Assembly: GCA_036172665.1 (NCBI GenBank)
Contig: JAYKNF010000023.1
Coordinates: 434,001 to 498,000 of the forward strand
Direction: 5' to 3'
DNA: 64,000 nt
From: Prosopocoilus inquinatus
Taxonomy: Eukaryota; Arthropoda; Insecta; Coleoptera; Lucanidae
Positions 62,060 through 64,000 of this stretch are shown here, one piece after another. The position numbers and the translations under genes were made by a program. Under the pieces are notes generated by a model that did not search any database, had not been told where the DNA came from, and worked only from the letters and a program-made list of their open reading frames with translations. Numbering within the stretch: position 1 is the stretch's first letter; the number at the start of each line of letters is the position of its first letter.

Positions 62060-63996
62060 CACCACCTATTAGCGTTGTTCCTGTGATGTATCTAAACGAT
62101 CCTTACTTATCTAACATGTTATTTGACGTTTGGATGGACAGCAGTGAGTCTGATGTGAGATACAAAGTTTTGGGACGCAGCAGGAGCTGGAAATAGTTTT
62201 AAACGAAACAACACGTATTAGCGTTGTTCCTGTGCTGTATCTAATCGATCCTTACTTATCTATCATGTTATTTGACGTTTGGATGGACTCCAGTAACCCT
62301 GACGTGAAATACGAAGTTCTCGGACGCAGCAGATGCTGGAAATAGTTTTAAACGAAACAACACGCATTAGCGTTGTTCATGTAATGTATCTAATCAATCC
62401 TTACTTATCTATCATGTTATTTGACGTTTGGATGGACTCCAGTAACCCTGACGTGAGATACGAAGTTCTCGGACGCAGCAGAAGCTGGAAATAGTCTTAA
62501 ACGAAACAACACGTATTAGCGTTGTTCCTGTGATGTATCTAATCGATCCTTACTCATCTATCATGTTATTTGACGTTTGGATGAACTCCAGTAACTCTGA
62601 TGTGAGATACAAAGTTTTTGGACGCAGCAGAAGCTGGAAATAGTTTTGAACGAAACAACACGCATTAGCGTTGTTCCTGTGATGTATCTAATCAATCCTT
62701 ACTTATCTATCATGTTATTTGACGTTTGGATGGACTCCAGTAACCCTGACGTGAGATACGAAGTTCTCGGACGCAGCAGAAGCTGGAAATAGTTTTAAAC
62801 GAAACAACACGTATTAGCGTTGTTTCTGTGATGTATCTAATCGATCCTTACTCATCTATCATGTTATTTGACGTTTGGATGGACTCCAGTAACTCTGATG
62901 TGAGATACAAAGTTTTTGGACGCAGCAGAAGCTGGAAATAGTTTAGAACGAAACAACACGTATTAGCGTTGTTCCTGTGATGTATCTAATCGATCCTTAC
63001 TTAGCTACTATGTTATTTGACGTTTCGATGGACTCCAATAACTCTAATGTGAGATACGAAATTTTCGGACGCAGCAGCAGCTGGAAATAGTTTTAAACGA
63101 GACAATACATATTAGCGTTGTTCCTGTGCTGTATCTAATCGATCCTTACTCATCTATCATGTTATTTGACGTTTCGATGGACTCCAGTAACTCTGATGTG
63201 AGATACAAAGTTTTTGGACGCAGCAGAAGCTGGAAATAGTTTTAAACTAAACAACACGCATTAGCGTTGTTCCTGTGATGTATCTAATCGATCCTTACTC
63301 ATCTATCATGTTATTTGGCGTTTCGATGGACTCCAGTAACTTAGATGTGAGATACGAAGTTCTCGGACGCAGCTGAAGCTAGAAATAGTTTTAAACGAAA
63401 CAACACGCATTAGCGTTGTTCCTGTGTAGTATCTAATCGATCCTTACTCATCTATCATGTTATTTGACGTTTCGATGGACTCCAGTATCTCTGATGTGAG
63501 ATACAAAGTTTTTGGACGCAGCAGAAGCTGGAAATAGTTTTAAACGAAACAACACGTATTAGCGTTGTTCCTGTGATGTATCTAATCGATCCTTACTCAT
63601 CTATCATGTTATTTGACGTTTCGATGGACTCCAGTAACTCTAATGTGAGAAACGAAATTTTCGGACGCAGCAGAAGCTGGAAATAGTTTTAAACGAAACA
63701 ACACGCATTAGCGTTGTTCCTGTGATGTATCTAATCGATCCTTACTTATCTATCATGTTATTTGACGTTTGGATGGACTCCAGTAACCCTGACGTGAGAT
63801 ACGAAGTTCTAGGACGCAGCAAAAGCTGGAAATAGTTTTAAACGAAACAACACGCATTAGCGTTGTTCCTGTGATGTATCTAATCGATCCTTACTCATCT
63901 ATCATGTTATTTGGCGTTTCGATGGACTCCAGTAACTTAGATGTGAGATACGAAGTTCTCGGACGCAGCTGAAGCTAGAAATAGTTTTAAACGAAA
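62060..63996. repeat. 13-unit block paired with 38805-40741
   Basis: 1937 bp, the second copy of 38805-40741 at offset 23255 (see that entry for shared rare variants). Private here are GGACAGCAGTGAGTC near 62136, GTTGTTCATGTAATG near 62372, TAGTCTTAAACG near 62493 and CAGCAAAAGCTGG near 63817. The array continues past the window end: the last four bases (CAAC) begin the next unit. Confidence 0.9.
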
Positions 63997-64000
63997 CAAC

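Larger units (their letters stand above)
1..64000. repeat. 149-bp tandem satellite array, 431 consecutive units
   Basis: Head-to-tail units of 149 bp fill the entire window in one orientation. I define unit position 1 as the C of CAACAC. Landmarks in nearly every unit are GCGTTGTTCCTGTG (positions 13-26), CTAATCGATCC (33-43, carrying an ATCGAT site at 36-41), ATCATGTTATTTG (54-66), GACTCCAGTAA (78-88), GATACRAAG (100-108) and GAAATAGTTTTAAACGAAA (131-149). Unit starts fall at 1, 150, 299, 448 and so on, and remain in register after correcting for eleven deletions totalling 223 bp. No insertion of foreign sequence was seen. The consensus is about 40% G+C. Because 149 is not a multiple of three and a TAG lies at the unit end, the array cannot encode a repetitive protein. 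The length is close to the 147 bp wrapped by a nucleosome, which is common for centromeric satellites. Family and species are not recognised. Confidence 0.98.

Noticed and set aside
57398..62804. A clean tandem 20-unit HOR from marker spacing alone
   Set aside because: Marker units are 20 units apart, but comparing the unit classes after 57398 and 60378 shows agreement for only about four units, so I list the region as a mosaic.
1..64000. A possible CRISPR array or bacterial repeat region
   Set aside because: There are no short identical repeats separated by unique spacers. The whole 149 bp is repeated, and no cas genes are present.
1..64000. Conserved peptide frame of about 43 codons in each unit (ATT AGC ... 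TGG AAA TAG)
   Set aside because: Class B introduces TGA, the AACTAGGATGAG units introduce TAG, and several classes have indels. Tandem units are in different frames. The peptide resembles no family I know, so it is taken as chance openness.
1..64000. Transposon remnants, telomere repeats, tRNA or rRNA genes
   Set aside because: I read through for interruptions in the unit register, and every phase shift is explained by a small deletion within satellite sequence. No insertion, target-site duplication, poly-A tail or non-satellite segment was found.

Overview
The whole window is one uninterrupted tandem satellite DNA array. The repeat unit is 149 bp, always in the same orientation. It is present as 431 consecutive unit slots, plus the first 4 bases of another, and a few slots are shortened or fused. 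I see no protein-coding gene, RNA gene, transposon, CRISPR array or unique sequence anywhere. The phase was checked by arithmetic. If every unit were 149 bp, the start of the last partial unit (63997) would be in register with position 1; it is 223 bp short. Eleven internal deletions read from the sequence (56, 4, 3, 9, 9, 4, 1, 9, 13, 9 and 106 bp) sum to exactly 223, so apart from substitutions, whole-unit changes and any mutually cancelling indels, the array is accounted for.

Organism: a long, homogeneous satellite with multi-level higher-order repeats (HORs) points to a eukaryotic centromeric or heterochromatic block, probably assembled from long reads. A hand-derived consensus is about 40% G+C with 8 CpG per unit, above the roughly 6 expected from composition. 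That argues against a genome with heavy germline CpG methylation (vertebrates, most plants) and is compatible with an invertebrate such as an insect. I do not recognise the satellite family and cannot name a species.

Layout: the units fall into at least nine sequence classes (A-H and X below) that differ by roughly 5-12% by eye and are reused in long repeated orders. 1-11175 is a duplicon containing two tandem, nearly identical 23-unit HORs (1938-5364 and 5365-8791). It recurs at 22419-33444 with the same two HORs, differing by gain or loss of whole units. 11176-19158 is a mosaic with local 4-unit and 2-unit repeats. 19159-22716 is two tandem copies of a 12-unit HOR. 33445-43125 contains further related blocks (35829-38953 pairs with 49235-52512; 41040-42890 is a third copy of about 9.0-10.8 kb; 38805-40741 pairs with 62060-63996). 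43126-46105 is a 10-unit tandem duplication, 47149-48340 a 4-unit duplication, and 52662-57546 a pair of related 14/19-unit blocks.

Function: nothing here encodes a product. Unit length close to one nucleosome wrap, HOR organisation and conserved short dyads resemble centromeric satellites, but a centromeric role is inference. The most interesting sequence-level signal is a 12-bp dyad near the unit end (positions 119-130) whose two arms change together in one unit class, keeping the stem paired.
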